64,000 bases of DNA from NCBI GenBank assembly GCA_025362395.1, contig JANYGK010000005.1, forward strand, positions 18,835-82,834. The letters run 5' to 3'. Made by a program: the position numbers and the translations under genes. The notes below the pieces were generated by a model. That model did no database searches. It was given only the letters and a program-made list of their open reading frames with translations, and had not been told where the DNA came from. Source of the stretch: Bacteroidota bacterium. GTDB lineage: Bacteria; Bacteroidota; Bacteroidia; B-17B0; Aurantibacillaceae. Shown here in pieces: positions 35,870-45,058 of this stretch; the stretch's first letter is position 1, and each line of letters begins with the position of its first letter.

Positions 35870-36436
35870 TTAATCAAGGTCTTCTTCTAACGCTGATGCG
35901 TTAATTGTACTTTCTGCCAAGTCGGTTAATGCGTTATCACAATTTTTTTCTTCTTCCAAAATTTCTTCCAGTAAAAGTGCGGCATCCGTTAAGCCAAGTG
36001 TTTGGGCAAATGTGCGTAAGGTGCCATAGGAAGCAATTTCATAATGCTCTACTTTTTGTGCCGCCGAAATTATACCGGCATCTCGTTGCGGACCTTGTTC
36101 AGTATTTTCCATTATACTTTCGCCTTCTTTTATTAACCCGGCCATTGCCTCACATTTTTTTCCTTCCGCTTCTTGTCCAAGTATTTCAAATACCTGCTCA
36201 AGTTTATTGATCTGTCCTTCTGTTTCCTCGAGGTGATTTTCAATGGCTTCAACAAGTTCAGGTGAGCTTGCGTTTTCAGCCATTTTAGGAAGTGCTTTGG
36301 TTAATGCGTTTTCCGCCCAATAAATATCCTTTAATTCATCTACAAATAATTCATGCAATTGTGATTTTGTAATGTTTGATTTTGTGCTGTCTCCTTTCTT
36401 AGAAGGAGAAGTGCCGTTTTGTTCAGTGGATTTCAT
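35870..36436 (-). CDS. DUF892/YciE-YciF ferritin-like protein
   Basis: About 188 residues from ATG 36436 (MKSTEQNGTSPSKKGDSTKS); a longer frame from 36484 is less likely because the start would be basic and unlike the family. Helices carry LHELFVDELKDIYWAENAL, EETEGQINKLEQVFEILGQE and HYEIASYGTLRTFAQTLG, with paired Glu/His in E-x-x-H-type positions. The family has a ferritin-like dimer fold, and the role is stress-associated but unproven. Confidence 0.88.
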   Translation of the reverse strand: MKSTEQNGTSPSKKGDSTKSNITKSQLHELFVDELKDIYWAENALTKALPKMAENASSPELVEAIENHLEETEGQINKLEQVFEILGQEAEGKKCEAMAGLIKEGESIMENTEQGPQRDAGIISAAQKVEHYEIASYGTLRTFAQTLGLTDAALLLEEILEEEKNCDNALTDLAESTINASALEEDLD

Positions 36437-37062
36437 TTTAATTTTTTTAAGTGATTTATAATTTTTATTTAAAAACAACTTCAATCAGCAACGCTGCTGA
36501 TTAAGTATTTCAACCATGCGATTACAACAGCAGGTCAACTCAAATGCCGGTTAGGTATATTTTAATTTATTTAAAGGATACCGATTGTATTCATCGTCTT
36601 AAAACAAAAAGAGTTCTCATAAAGGATGGGGAATCTTTAACAGCCGCTTAAAAGGAACGATGTTGTATCAATAAAATCATTTTGTTATATGGCCGGCGAC
36701 GGCCTGTAATCATTATTTATTTAAAGAGGAATTGGTGAAGATATACAGCAATCTTTTTTTACTTGTGTATAATAATGGTCAGAGCATCCCGGGTATCTTT
36801 AAAACCGGCGTAGGAGTCCTGTTTATGTGCGGCCCATGGTGAAGTTACAGGCATTTAAGGTTTGCGGGTGCCATGAACCCGGTTACTATTAGTGCCGCTG
36901 CTTATAAAATTATTTTTTTAAAAGGCTTATTACTTAATATAGCTTAGCCTTACAAACACAACTTCAAATCTATGCGATCGGCTACGCCCTGCTATACATC
37001 AATTCTACATGTTTGATAGAAAAAATCCGTATCTTTTTACATTGTTTCATTAAATCCTAACC
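36437..37062. other. Long intergenic region, no gene seen
   Basis: About 620 bases with no open frame I trust. It contains locally GC-richer fragments among AT-rich sequence, possibly decayed coding DNA, but I could not identify any family. Confidence 0.35.
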
Positions 37063-37482
37063 ATGAAAAAAATAGCTGTCTTCTTTTTAACGTGTGTTTT
37101 CGGAATACAATTCGTTAACGCTCAAAATAAAAAAATATACATTTCAAAACAAGGCGGTAAGCCCAATCTCTTGAGGTTCGGTAAAATATGTTATAACGAT
37201 TACCATTTTACAAATAATTCAGAAACGTGTGATACCTTAATTTGCAGGGGATCAGGTTATGAACTCTGTAAATTAGATAAAAATATTTATGGTAAATCCG
37301 TACCGGAAACTAAATATTACGAAACATTTAATTCTGCAATTCAAAAAGCTGAAAAGTATATTAAAAAAAATAAGACTAAGAATGGAAATTTATCTCTTGC
37401 AGTTAATGGAGAGAAGCTAAGCATTAAATATTATAACGCGGACAGCAAAGGGAACGCGGTTATTGAAATAGAAGTGTTATAA
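37063..37482 (+). CDS. Small secreted hypothetical protein
   Basis: A 139-residue protein with signal KIAVFFLTCVFGIQFVNAQ and a soluble remainder containing three Cys (KICYNDYHFT, TCDTLICRGSGYELCKLD) and a helical stretch (IQKAEKYIKKNKTKNG). No family recognised; possibly extracytoplasmic. It stands alone. Confidence 0.62.
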   Translation: MKKIAVFFLTCVFGIQFVNAQNKKIYISKQGGKPNLLRFGKICYNDYHFTNNSETCDTLICRGSGYELCKLDKNIYGKSVPETKYYETFNSAIQKAEKYIKKNKTKNGNLSLAVNGEKLSIKYYNADSKGNAVIEIEVL

Positions 37483-37582
37483 TAGCTCCAACGCAAGTGC
37501 AGGTGCCCGAATTATCATGACTCTATCTGGTATACTTAGAGTATTACCAATATATATAAACGTGATGCTGTGTCATAAACAC

Positions 37583-37846
37583 CTAACTTTTGTTTTTATA
37601 TTTTAAGCTTACTATAACCGTTATCATATTTATAACTATAGAGAATGAATTGGATATAATAATGATCCAATCTTTTTTAAGGCAACCATAGTAGATCCAA
37701 AGACACAGTCCTACAAATAATACGGCAAGCATGGCGAGTGAAATGTCTTCCGCTTTTTTTTCTTTGAGCAGTTTTATTAATTGCGGCAGTAGGGATGCGG
37801 CGGTAAATACGCTGGCCGATATGCCTATAATGCTTACAAGATTCAT
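37583..37846 (-). CDS. SemiSWEET-type sugar transporter
   Basis: An 87-residue, three-helix protein with the PQ-loop motif (SLLPQLIKLLKEKKAEDIS) and FVGLCLWIYYGCLKKDWIII. SemiSWEETs dimerise to form a small bidirectional sugar pore. The length is exactly that of the family. Function by homology; substrate unknown. It is monocistronic. Confidence 0.9.
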   Translation of the reverse strand: MNLVSIIGISASVFTAASLLPQLIKLLKEKKAEDISLAMLAVLFVGLCLWIYYGCLKKDWIIIISNSFSIVINMITVIVSLKYKNKS

Positions 37847-38166
37847 AATTTTACTTGCTATACAACTTTAATACCAATACATTATTAGGAACGGCAGGTA
37901 TACAAGCGCTATGCGTTAAAACTAATTCATTCTTTAAAGGCTTATTCCAAATCGTCCTCAAAACAGTAATAGCAATAAAGCTTATACGGTACAGCCTGAA
38001 CGAAAGTTTAAATTTTAGCGGCGGTTCCGCTTTTTGGTAGAAATTACAATCACACGGTTATACCGTTTTCAATACTTTTGCCTTATAACCCTATTCAAAA
38101 AATAAAATCGAAGTATCCATCAACAGAAATTGAGGTTGGCAATAACGTGTTTCAGTCACTAAAGCC
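37847..38166. other. Intergenic region, no gene seen
   Basis: About 320 bases between SemiSWEET and the response regulator that ends the Kai operon. Short frames occur, but none shows a family signal. Confidence 0.35.
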
Positions 38167-38589
38167 TTATAATGCCGGTGCCGTTTCTTTAATGAGTGTA
38201 CTGATAATTTGTACCGGAATTTTATCGAACTCAAACAGATCGAAAGGCTTTGTTAAGAACGCCTTAGCGCCAAGCTCTTTACTCTTTGCCTCGTAAATAG
38301 GGTTAATGGTAGACGAGTATACAAACACCGGGATATTACGAAGCCGAAGGTCTTTATAAATTTCCTGCAATGCTTCAATACCGTTTAAAATAGGCATATT
38401 AATATCCGTTAATATAATATCGGGCCTTGAATTATGAGTATTATTTAAAAATGATAAAAGTTCTTTTCCGTTTTTTACCCACTCTACTTTTGTAAAAGCG
38501 GCGTGTTCGGCAAAACGTTGCGTAATAATCTCTCCATCGTCCGGGTCGTCTTCCGCAATAAGTATATGTAAGTTGTTAAGTTGGGTCAT
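38167..38589 (-). CDS. Response regulator (REC only), last gene of Kai operon
   Basis: A 140-residue receiver with ILIAEDDPDDGEII, phosphoacceptor Asp in IILTDINMPILNGIEAL, VYSSTINP, and Lys in FLTKPFDLFE. No output domain, so the target must be another protein. Its start overlaps the stop of the PAS kinase by 4 bases, so they are translationally coupled and very likely a cognate pair. Confidence 0.88.
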   Translation of the reverse strand: MTQLNNLHILIAEDDPDDGEIITQRFAEHAAFTKVEWVKNGKELLSFLNNTHNSRPDIILTDINMPILNGIEALQEIYKDLRLRNIPVFVYSSTINPIYEAKSKELGAKAFLTKPFDLFEFDKIPVQIISTLIKETAPAL

Positions 38590-39851
38590 GTATTGCCTTG
38601 ACTCGGAAAATAAAGGTTAAACGTGCTTCCTTCATTCGGCGCGCTTTCCACATCTATTTTGCCCGCGTGATTTTCCATTATTTTTTTACAGATTGCTAAT
38701 CCTATTCCATTCCCTGAATATTCGTTTCGCATGTGCAACCTCTGAAAGATAGTAAATATTTTACTTAAATGCGCTTTATCCATTCCTATCCCGTTATCAT
38801 GCAGGCTTATTTTATAAAAATTTTTATCGGGCCTTTGCCGCTCTATGTTTTCAACAAAGCCTGTAGTAATTGTAATTTCAGGTTTTACATCTCTTTTACC
38901 GTATTTAATGGCGTTTGAAATAAGGTTCGAAAACAGCTGGCGCATTTGTACCCTTGATCCTGTTATAACCGGTAACTTATCCGAACGGATCACCGCCGCC
39001 CGTTCTGTAATCACCAGTTCAAGGTCGTCCATCACTTCCCGTAAAACACCTGTCAAATCCACTTCATCGTCTTCCACTTTGTTTGTGCTGAACGCGTATT
39101 TTACCAGGTCGTCCACTAACGAGTTAAGCCGTAAGGCAGAGGAGTTAATGATGTTAAGGTTATTTACTTCGTGTTTGGTAAAAAGGTCGGCCCGCGTTGA
39201 ATTTAAATGCGATGTGTAGGAAACGATTTTCCGCAACGGCTCTTTTAAATCGTGAGATACGACATGTATAAACTGTTCTAAATTTGTATTGGTTTGGTTC
39301 AGCTCATTTACTTTTACCTCCAGCTGTCGCTGGTATAAAGCAAGCGCTTCTTCATGTTTCTTTTTTTGACTAAGGTCCGTTACAATTATCCCTATAGCTG
39401 AAACCGTGGGTTGCAGGTTGGTAAGCGAAATGTATACTGGCCGCTTTTTACCTTCATACCTTAACATAATCTCCCCTTTGCTGGGGCCGTTCTTTAAAGC
39501 CGACATCAGATCCGTGAATTCCCAAACCGAAGCAATATATGAGTTAAAGTATGAACCTATTATTTTAGTTGACGGAAGGCCTATGAGCCCTGCAAAATAA
39601 TCGTTGCAGTAAAGGATCAATCCCTCCTCGGAAATACTTAAGGCGCCTTCGCCGAATTTTTCAATTAAAATACGATAGGTATAATCGGCGCTCTCCAATG
39701 AATACACATTAGGGGTGCCGTTTTTATTAAGCACCAACGCATCTATTGAACCGTCCTTAATGGCATCTATAATACCATTGGCTTCAAACAGTCTGACTTT
39801 TAAGTCGGCTATTTCACTCAATAAGGTTTCAATATGTTGTTCTTGTTTCAA
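38586..39851 (-). CDS. PAS-domain histidine kinase of the Kai operon
   Basis: A 421-residue soluble kinase. An N-terminal coiled coil (QEQHIETLLSEIADLKVRLF) leads to a PAS fold (about 75-165), HisKA with IHVVSHDLKEPLRKIV (phosphoacceptor His) and HATPase with LISNAIKYGKRD, LHDNGIGMD and GNGIGLAICKKI. In cyanobacteria SasA binds KaiC through a KaiB-like domain; here no such domain is present. Any output link to the KaiC/KaiB genes upstream is inferred from position only (7-base gap). Confidence 0.9.
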   Translation of the reverse strand: MKQEQHIETLLSEIADLKVRLFEANGIIDAIKDGSIDALVLNKNGTPNVYSLESADYTYRILIEKFGEGALSISEEGLILYCNDYFAGLIGLPSTKIIGSYFNSYIASVWEFTDLMSALKNGPSKGEIMLRYEGKKRPVYISLTNLQPTVSAIGIIVTDLSQKKKHEEALALYQRQLEVKVNELNQTNTNLEQFIHVVSHDLKEPLRKIVSYTSHLNSTRADLFTKHEVNNLNIINSSALRLNSLVDDLVKYAFSTNKVEDDEVDLTGVLREVMDDLELVITERAAVIRSDKLPVITGSRVQMRQLFSNLISNAIKYGKRDVKPEITITTGFVENIERQRPDKNFYKISLHDNGIGMDKAHLSKIFTIFQRLHMRNEYSGNGIGLAICKKIMENHAGKIDVESAPNEGSTFNLYFPSQGNT

Positions 39852-39858
39852 TGGTATA

Positions 39859-40134
39859 TTAGGCTATATCTAATATTCTTAATACTTTAGGTGTATCAGA
39901 CAAGTCGCCTACCAATGTTCTTAAAGGGGCCGGGCTGACTTTAATTAATGTAGGAATAGCAAAAATCTGGTACTTAACCGCCAAGTCAGCATTTTTAGTT
40001 ATGTCAATAATTTCAAGGTCAAACCTATCCTGCAAATGTGCATCGCAAATGAGTTTCAGGTTTTCAACGGCACGTACTGACTTAACAGACATACCCGAAA
40101 CAAATAATATAAACTTATACTTTTCCTCTGCCAT
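39859..40134 (-). CDS. kaiB: KaiB-family protein, second copy
   Basis: A 91-residue thioredoxin-like KaiB-type protein: KFILFVSGMSVKSVRAVENL, then LEIIDITKNADLAVKYQIFA and IPTLIKVSPAPLRTLVGDLS. The cis-Pro region and the conserved GDLSD are present, but the core [11 protein letters not shown] is replaced by VKYQIFAIPT. It is a diverged paralogue of the gene just upstream (10-base gap). It may act with KaiC or with the downstream kinase. Confidence 0.87.
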   Translation of the reverse strand: MAEEKYKFILFVSGMSVKSVRAVENLKLICDAHLQDRFDLEIIDITKNADLAVKYQIFAIPTLIKVSPAPLRTLVGDLSDTPKVLRILDIA

Positions 40135-40144
40135 AAGCTGTATA

Positions 40145-40441
40145 CTAATTTGTGCTTAAGGCTTTAATATTTAAGCCTACCAGTACTTTTTCTTCGTTCG
40201 ACAGGTCCCCTATTATTTTACGGATAGGTTCCGGGAACTTCCTTACAAGCGTTGGTACCGCCAATATTTGATCGCCTTCGGCAAGCTGCGGGTTTATAAG
40301 CAAATCAATTATTTCAATAGAGTAAATTCCCTTCAAATGTTCTTCGGCATATTTTTTAATGTTGCTTAATGCCTTTATTGATTTTGGAGTTTGCCCCGCA
40401 ATATATAATAATAACTGCCATTCGGCCGGTTGCTTTTTCAT
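40145..40441 (-). CDS. kaiB: KaiB, canonical copy
   Basis: A 98-residue KaiB with the family core nearly intact: [40 protein letters not shown] and KVLVGLNIK. In cyanobacteria KaiB switches fold to bind the KaiC CI ring. Its start overlaps the KaiC stop by 4 bases, so expression is coupled. Confidence 0.94.
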   Translation of the reverse strand: MKKQPAEWQLLLYIAGQTPKSIKALSNIKKYAEEHLKGIYSIEIIDLLINPQLAEGDQILAVPTLVRKFPEPIRKIIGDLSNEEKVLVGLNIKALSTN

Positions 40442-42144
40442 TTTTTCTTTGTTTTAACCTTGTTATTATTAATGGATGCTTCCTTTGCGCTGAACGCTTG
40501 TGTTGATTTTAATAAATTTAATTCTTCCTCAACCGATTCAAATTCATTTCTTAAAGCCTCAATATTTGCTTCTAATGCTTTACGCTTCCGCATAATTTCA
40601 CGGTCTTTCCATTCCAGCTCACTTTGAATTTTGAGAGCCTTTGCTTTTTTACGGATCTGGTTCGATTTTCTTGCAATACCTGTTAAGATGCCGTTAGGGC
40701 CAAGCTCAACATCCAACAGATCAACGCCTTTACTTGTAATAATAAATTCCCTAACCTGGTTGGAGTGGCTCATACCCCTCGATTTCACAATAAAAATTCC
40801 GCGGTTTCTTTCTCCCAAACCTTCCATATCCCTTACGGTGATCCAGGTGTCTACCAATGAGGATACGGACTCTTCCGCAATGTCCACTCGCAACGAGTCG
40901 CCGGTTTTATTAAGCGATGTAAACAAGGCGGTGATATTATGCAGCTTCAGCATATCTATTAACCGCACCAGCATAGAGCGTACCTCATGCTCGCTGCCAA
41001 CCGTAATTAAATTACTAATGGGATCAATGATGACTGTTGTAGGCGCAAATTCCTTAATAAACTTTCGGAGTGTTAACAAGTGTAATTCTAACCCATTTAA
41101 TGTAGGGCGGGATGAATGAATTTGTAAGGCGCCGTTTTTAAGATAGGGGGCCAAGTCGAGCCCGATCGACTTCATATTCCTTACCAATTGCTGAGGTGAT
41201 TCTTCGAAAGCAAAATAAATAACACGTTCTTTCTTACGACACTGTTCGTAAGCAAAATAGGACGCGATAGTCGTTTTAGCCGTACCCGCCGTACCCGAAA
41301 TTAATATGTTGCTGCCCCGGTAAAAACCGCCGCCGTTAAACATACCGTCAAGCCCCTTTACACCGGTAGAAACTATTTCGGAAGACACTTCATTGTCTAA
41401 CTTTAAAGAGGTAATGGGTAACACGGAAATGCCTGTTTCATCAATTAAAAAAGGGTATTCGTTAGTACCGTGCGTAGAGCCCCGGTACTTTACCACGCGC
41501 AAACGGCGGGTCGATACCTGCTCAATCACACGGTGGTCTAATAAAATAACACAGTCCGATACGTATTCTTCCAGTCCTTGGCGGGTAAGGCTTGCCTCTC
41601 CGCGCTCACCGGTAATAACGGCGGTAACGCCTTTTTCTTTAAGCCAGTAAAACAGCCTTCTTAACTCAGCTCTTAAAATGGCCTCATTATCAAGCCCTGA
41701 AAAAAGCGATTCAAGCGTATCGAGCACTACCCGTTTTGCTTTTATTTTATCAATCGCATAGCCTAAGCGTATAAATAAACCTTCGAGGTCGTATTCACCC
41801 GTTTCATCAATTTCAGATCTTTCCACGCGCACATAATCCAATACTAATTTTTTATCCTCAATCAGCTGATTAAGGTCAAACCCCAGAGACCTTACGTTAA
41901 GTGCAAGGTCTTTTATTGGTTCTTCAAACGACATAAATACGCCGTTCTCATTAAATTCCGTAATGCCTTTTATTAAAAATTGCATGGAAAGCAATGTTTT
42001 TCCGCAGCCTGCCCCGCCGCATATTAAGGTTGGGCGCCCTTTGGGAAACCCTCCCTCTGTTATTTCATCCAGGCCTTCAACGCCTGTCGGGGTTTTTGGA
42101 AAGGTAAATTTACTTTCAGCTTTTTGTTTCGATTTCTTGATCAT
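40438..42144 (-). CDS. kaiC: KaiC-like two-domain ATPase/autokinase
   Basis: A 568-residue double RecA-fold protein. CI: Walker A GGAGCGKT at 43-50, catalytic Glu pair in [11 protein letters not shown] at 74-75. CII: Walker A GTAGTAKT at 284-291, in which Ala replaces the usual Gly before Lys; Glu pair in [10 protein letters not shown] at 314-315. The phosphosite pair aligned with Ser431-Thr432 of cyanobacterial KaiC is Ser428-Ser429 (SVSSLVDTW). From about residue 490 a Lys/Glu-rich coiled coil ([20 protein letters not shown]) replaces the KaiA-binding tail. No kaiA is present. It starts the operon kaiC-kaiB-kaiB-kinase-regulator. Confidence 0.94.
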   Translation of the reverse strand: MIKKSKQKAESKFTFPKTPTGVEGLDEITEGGFPKGRPTLICGGAGCGKTLLSMQFLIKGITEFNENGVFMSFEEPIKDLALNVRSLGFDLNQLIEDKKLVLDYVRVERSEIDETGEYDLEGLFIRLGYAIDKIKAKRVVLDTLESLFSGLDNEAILRAELRRLFYWLKEKGVTAVITGERGEASLTRQGLEEYVSDCVILLDHRVIEQVSTRRLRVVKYRGSTHGTNEYPFLIDETGISVLPITSLKLDNEVSSEIVSTGVKGLDGMFNGGGFYRGSNILISGTAGTAKTTIASYFAYEQCRKKERVIYFAFEESPQQLVRNMKSIGLDLAPYLKNGALQIHSSRPTLNGLELHLLTLRKFIKEFAPTTVIIDPISNLITVGSEHEVRSMLVRLIDMLKLHNITALFTSLNKTGDSLRVDIAEESVSSLVDTWITVRDMEGLGERNRGIFIVKSRGMSHSNQVREFIITSKGVDLLDVELGPNGILTGIARKSNQIRKKAKALKIQSELEWKDREIMRKRKALEANIEALRNEFESVEEELNLLKSTQAFSAKEASINNNKVKTKKK

Positions 42145-42626
42145 AACCTGAATTATATTACCGGTAAATTTAATGATTTACCGATATTTCTTTTCAAATA
42201 TTCAAATATAAAGCCGTGTTAAAACACTGGTAGAAGTAATTTACTTTTAAATCAACATAGAAATATTTCCTCAATTTGTGGAAATCCATTCGGCATAAGG
42301 CTTGCGGTTTCTACACTCTTTTTTATGAGTTTTGTTTTGTGGGGTTTTATGTACAATAGGTTTCTGACGTATTGATACACAAAGTTAAGAAAAATGTTAC
42401 AGTGCCATTATTTGTCTGTAATAATGGATACACACTATAAAAAGGGGGTCGGTCCTATTGGCATTACTTCCACACCCATTAATACTAAGCCTCACTATTT
42501 GCCCGTGTTTTAATGCTGAATACCGGGGTATAGGATTTGCAATTAATAATTAGTGTAACTTACGTCCTGCTAAACGAACCACTACATTCTTTTTAGTACA
42601 CACTTACTTACTAAATCTTTTTAAAA
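42145..42626. other. Divergent intergenic region, kaiC / GAF gene
   Basis: About 480 bases with no coding frame seen, containing a candidate kaiC promoter element near 42203. The rest is presumably regulatory for both divergent genes. Confidence 0.4.
42203..42210 (-). promoter_or_regulatory. Candidate -7 element for the Kai operon
   Basis: CAAATATA on the plus strand reads TATATTTG on the minus strand, an exact TAnnTTTG, about 60 bases upstream of the kaiC start. No good -33 TTTG at the expected spacing. Confidence 0.38.
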
Positions 42627-43922
42627 ATGATCCATTCACACGATGCCCTTTATAAAGACTTTGAAGCCGTAAGGCAAATTACCATCATACCTACTATGTT
42701 GGATGTTATTTGTCGCATTACAGGCTTAGGATTTGCTGCTGTAGCCCGTGTAACCGAAGACCGTTGGCTGGCATGCAGTGTGCGCGACGACGTTAACTTT
42801 GGCTTATCCGAAGGAGAAGAATTAAAAGTGGAAACCACTATCTGTAATGAGATCCGGGACAACCGCCAACCGGTTATTATTGACCATGTAGCTAAAGACG
42901 AGCATTATAAAGAACACCATACCCCTAAAATGTATGGCCTGCAAAGTTACATCTCCTTCCCTATTATTTTACGGAACGGCGAATTTTTTGGCACCCTGTG
43001 TGCCATTGGTACAGAGCCTGCTAAACTCAACGACCCTAAAATAACCGGTACCTTTACTCTATTTGCCGAATTAGTGTCTTTCCATTTAGAAAGCATGGAG
43101 TTAATGAGCCGGAGCCATATTGTTTTAAAAGAAACGCACCGGCAATTAACTTATAGTAACGATGAGAACCTGCTTTACCGAAAGGTTTCTGACCACAACT
43201 TACAGGAGAAACTTCGTAAAATAAAGGTGTTCAGCGATATGTTATTAAATACTACCGGGCAGAATGATGCAGTTAAAACAACGAACATTGCTCAAAAAAT
43301 AAATTCCGCGGCTAACGAGTTAAGCAATATGATAAGGCATCTCAGTAAATTTTCGGCCTTAACGGCAGAACCCGAATTATTTAAAACCGTTGACCTTAAT
43401 AAGACAGCGCTTGACATAAAATTACTGCTGGCGACTACCGTAACGGAAAAAGCAACCGCTATTACGCTTAGTGCATTGCCAGTATTGCATGCCGTACCCG
43501 AACAAATGGATGAACTGTTTTTTCAGCTCGCCAACTACGCGCTTAACGTTTCAGCTAACAACCCTACACAGGGTATTCACATCTATTCGAAAAACGTGAT
43601 GCCGGGCACAGGCAACTATTCATTACCCGCGGGCGACGGCTATAAGCTTTGTGAAATTTTTATTGAGCAAACCGTTTCGGATGCCAAAACCCATAACTCG
43701 GAAACCATTTTTGATATTTTTGTGCATGTAACCGATAACGAAACCGCCAATAAATATGATGCCGGGCTTGCGCATTGCCGTAAAATTGCACATAACCACG
43801 GCGGCATTATTACCGCTCATACTCACCCGAATAAGGGCATTTCTTTTTGTATTGTATTACCGCTTAATTATAAAGTACCCGCGCTAACCGAAGGACAGGC
43901 CTATGCCGCCTCACCCGATTAG
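42627..43922 (+). CDS. GAF-domain protein with degenerate histidine-kinase core
   Basis: A 431-residue soluble protein. Residues about 10-160 form a GAF domain (VICRITGLGFAAVARVTED to SFHLESMELM). A HisKA-like segment follows: KVSDHNLQEKLRKIKVFSDM, in which the phosphoacceptor His190 is kept but the usual Asp after it is Asn. The ATPase region is highly altered: the N-box reads LFFQLANYALNVSANNP, and no DNGxG or GxGxG box is visible, although GISFCIVLPL resembles the final strand. It is probably not an active kinase. It is divergent from the Kai operon; a regulatory link is possible. Confidence 0.75.
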   Translation: MIHSHDALYKDFEAVRQITIIPTMLDVICRITGLGFAAVARVTEDRWLACSVRDDVNFGLSEGEELKVETTICNEIRDNRQPVIIDHVAKDEHYKEHHTPKMYGLQSYISFPIILRNGEFFGTLCAIGTEPAKLNDPKITGTFTLFAELVSFHLESMELMSRSHIVLKETHRQLTYSNDENLLYRKVSDHNLQEKLRKIKVFSDMLLNTTGQNDAVKTTNIAQKINSAANELSNMIRHLSKFSALTAEPELFKTVDLNKTALDIKLLLATTVTEKATAITLSALPVLHAVPEQMDELFFQLANYALNVSANNPTQGIHIYSKNVMPGTGNYSLPAGDGYKLCEIFIEQTVSDAKTHNSETIFDIFVHVTDNETANKYDAGLAHCRKIAHNHGGIITAHTHPNKGISFCIVLPLNYKVPALTEGQAYAASPD

Positions 43923-44048
43923 ATGGCTGATTTTAAGTACTAACAAACATCTCGAAGGTTATTTATTTCTCACAATAAGTATGTGTGTAATCGGAATTGG
44001 TTCTTTTTGTTCAATCAAAAAAATAAAAGAAGATCAAAAGAAATGCTC

Positions 44049-45047
44049 TTATTTATAATGATCCATATAAAAAGGCTTGTAATAACTTACCTTCTTTTTC
44101 CGGAACAGCTTTTGAATATTATCTTCCGAAATAGCCATCAGCGTAAACGCCTCCGGTTTTACTTTGCTTGAAAATACGGTTTTATCTTTACTGAGGTTAC
44201 CAATATATTTCATGGCTGTTTGCGCGTTTTCAAACGTTTTAATGTATACTATCTGCTCAGCGCTTCCAAACAAACTGCTTTCTACCGTAAGGTTACTTAT
44301 GCCGTAATAGGTAATATTAAAATCAGCTACCGACGCTTTAAAGGATGCGGCAACTTCAGGGTCGTCCGGAAAAACAGCGATCACAATATGCTTTACGGCA
44401 AGGTCTAATGTAAACGTATCTGTTTGGTTAGTGCCGCCGGCCCCGTTGGTGGCTTCGCTCGGGTGCTTTAAATTATACAGTACTTCCAACAGGTCTTGTG
44501 CCTCCATTGATACGGGGTCTTTAGAATAAATAGCTTGCAGTGTTTTTAGTGCCATCTCTAACGAATCGGCGCCTTTCATCTTGCCGATGCACATGGCTTT
44601 TATGAACGCGAATTTTGCCGAAAAATCATTCTTCCCAAACTTTGTTTCCGACTCCTTGCTCATACTGTACGCCGCATCATAATTGCCGGTACTGTACTTA
44701 TCAAACGTTTCGGTATAAAATAATTCTACTTCGCCTTTCTGTATATTTTTTTCCGCCTCGTAATTAGGGTTTTTAATAAGCTGTGCGTATTCACTGTTAG
44801 GGAATTCATTCAGCAATTTGTTTTTATAATAATCGGCCTGAGGCGTGTTTTTAACCGATTGATATATCTTATACAATTGGTAATAGGTGGAAGGCCTGAA
44901 TTTATGGACTTCGTAGCGCTTATTCAGGTCTTCGAAAGCGGCTATGGCTTTTTTATTGTTATGCAGATCATCTTTATACGTGCTTGCTAAATTATAGTCG
45001 GCATCAATAATTTTAAGGTTCGACAATTTCATTAAACTGTCGTTCAT
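44049..45047 (-). CDS. porW: PorW/SprE lipoprotein, C-terminal part after a frameshift
   Basis: The 332-residue C-terminal segment of the gene at 45059-46693, read in the -1 frame. It continues the TPR array (DYNLASTYKDDLHNNKKAIA, STYYQLYKIYQSVKNTPQAD) and ends with a domain containing HIVIAVFPDDPEVAASFKAS, as in SprE. Its frame is open from about 45082, just downstream of an A6 run in the coding strand, and includes VEYYLKDLPMNDSLMK, which continues the upstream product. So the ATG at 45047 is unlikely to be a real start. The two parts together would give about 880 residues, the normal SprE length. Confidence 0.85.
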   Translation of the reverse strand: MNDSLMKLSNLKIIDADYNLASTYKDDLHNNKKAIAAFEDLNKRYEVHKFRPSTYYQLYKIYQSVKNTPQADYYKNKLLNEFPNSEYAQLIKNPNYEAEKNIQKGEVELFYTETFDKYSTGNYDAAYSMSKESETKFGKNDFSAKFAFIKAMCIGKMKGADSLEMALKTLQAIYSKDPVSMEAQDLLEVLYNLKHPSEATNGAGGTNQTDTFTLDLAVKHIVIAVFPDDPEVAASFKASVADFNITYYGISNLTVESSLFGSAEQIVYIKTFENAQTAMKYIGNLSKDKTVFSSKVKPEAFTLMAISEDNIQKLFRKKKVSYYKPFYMDHYK

Positions 45048-45058
45048 TGGCAGGTCTT

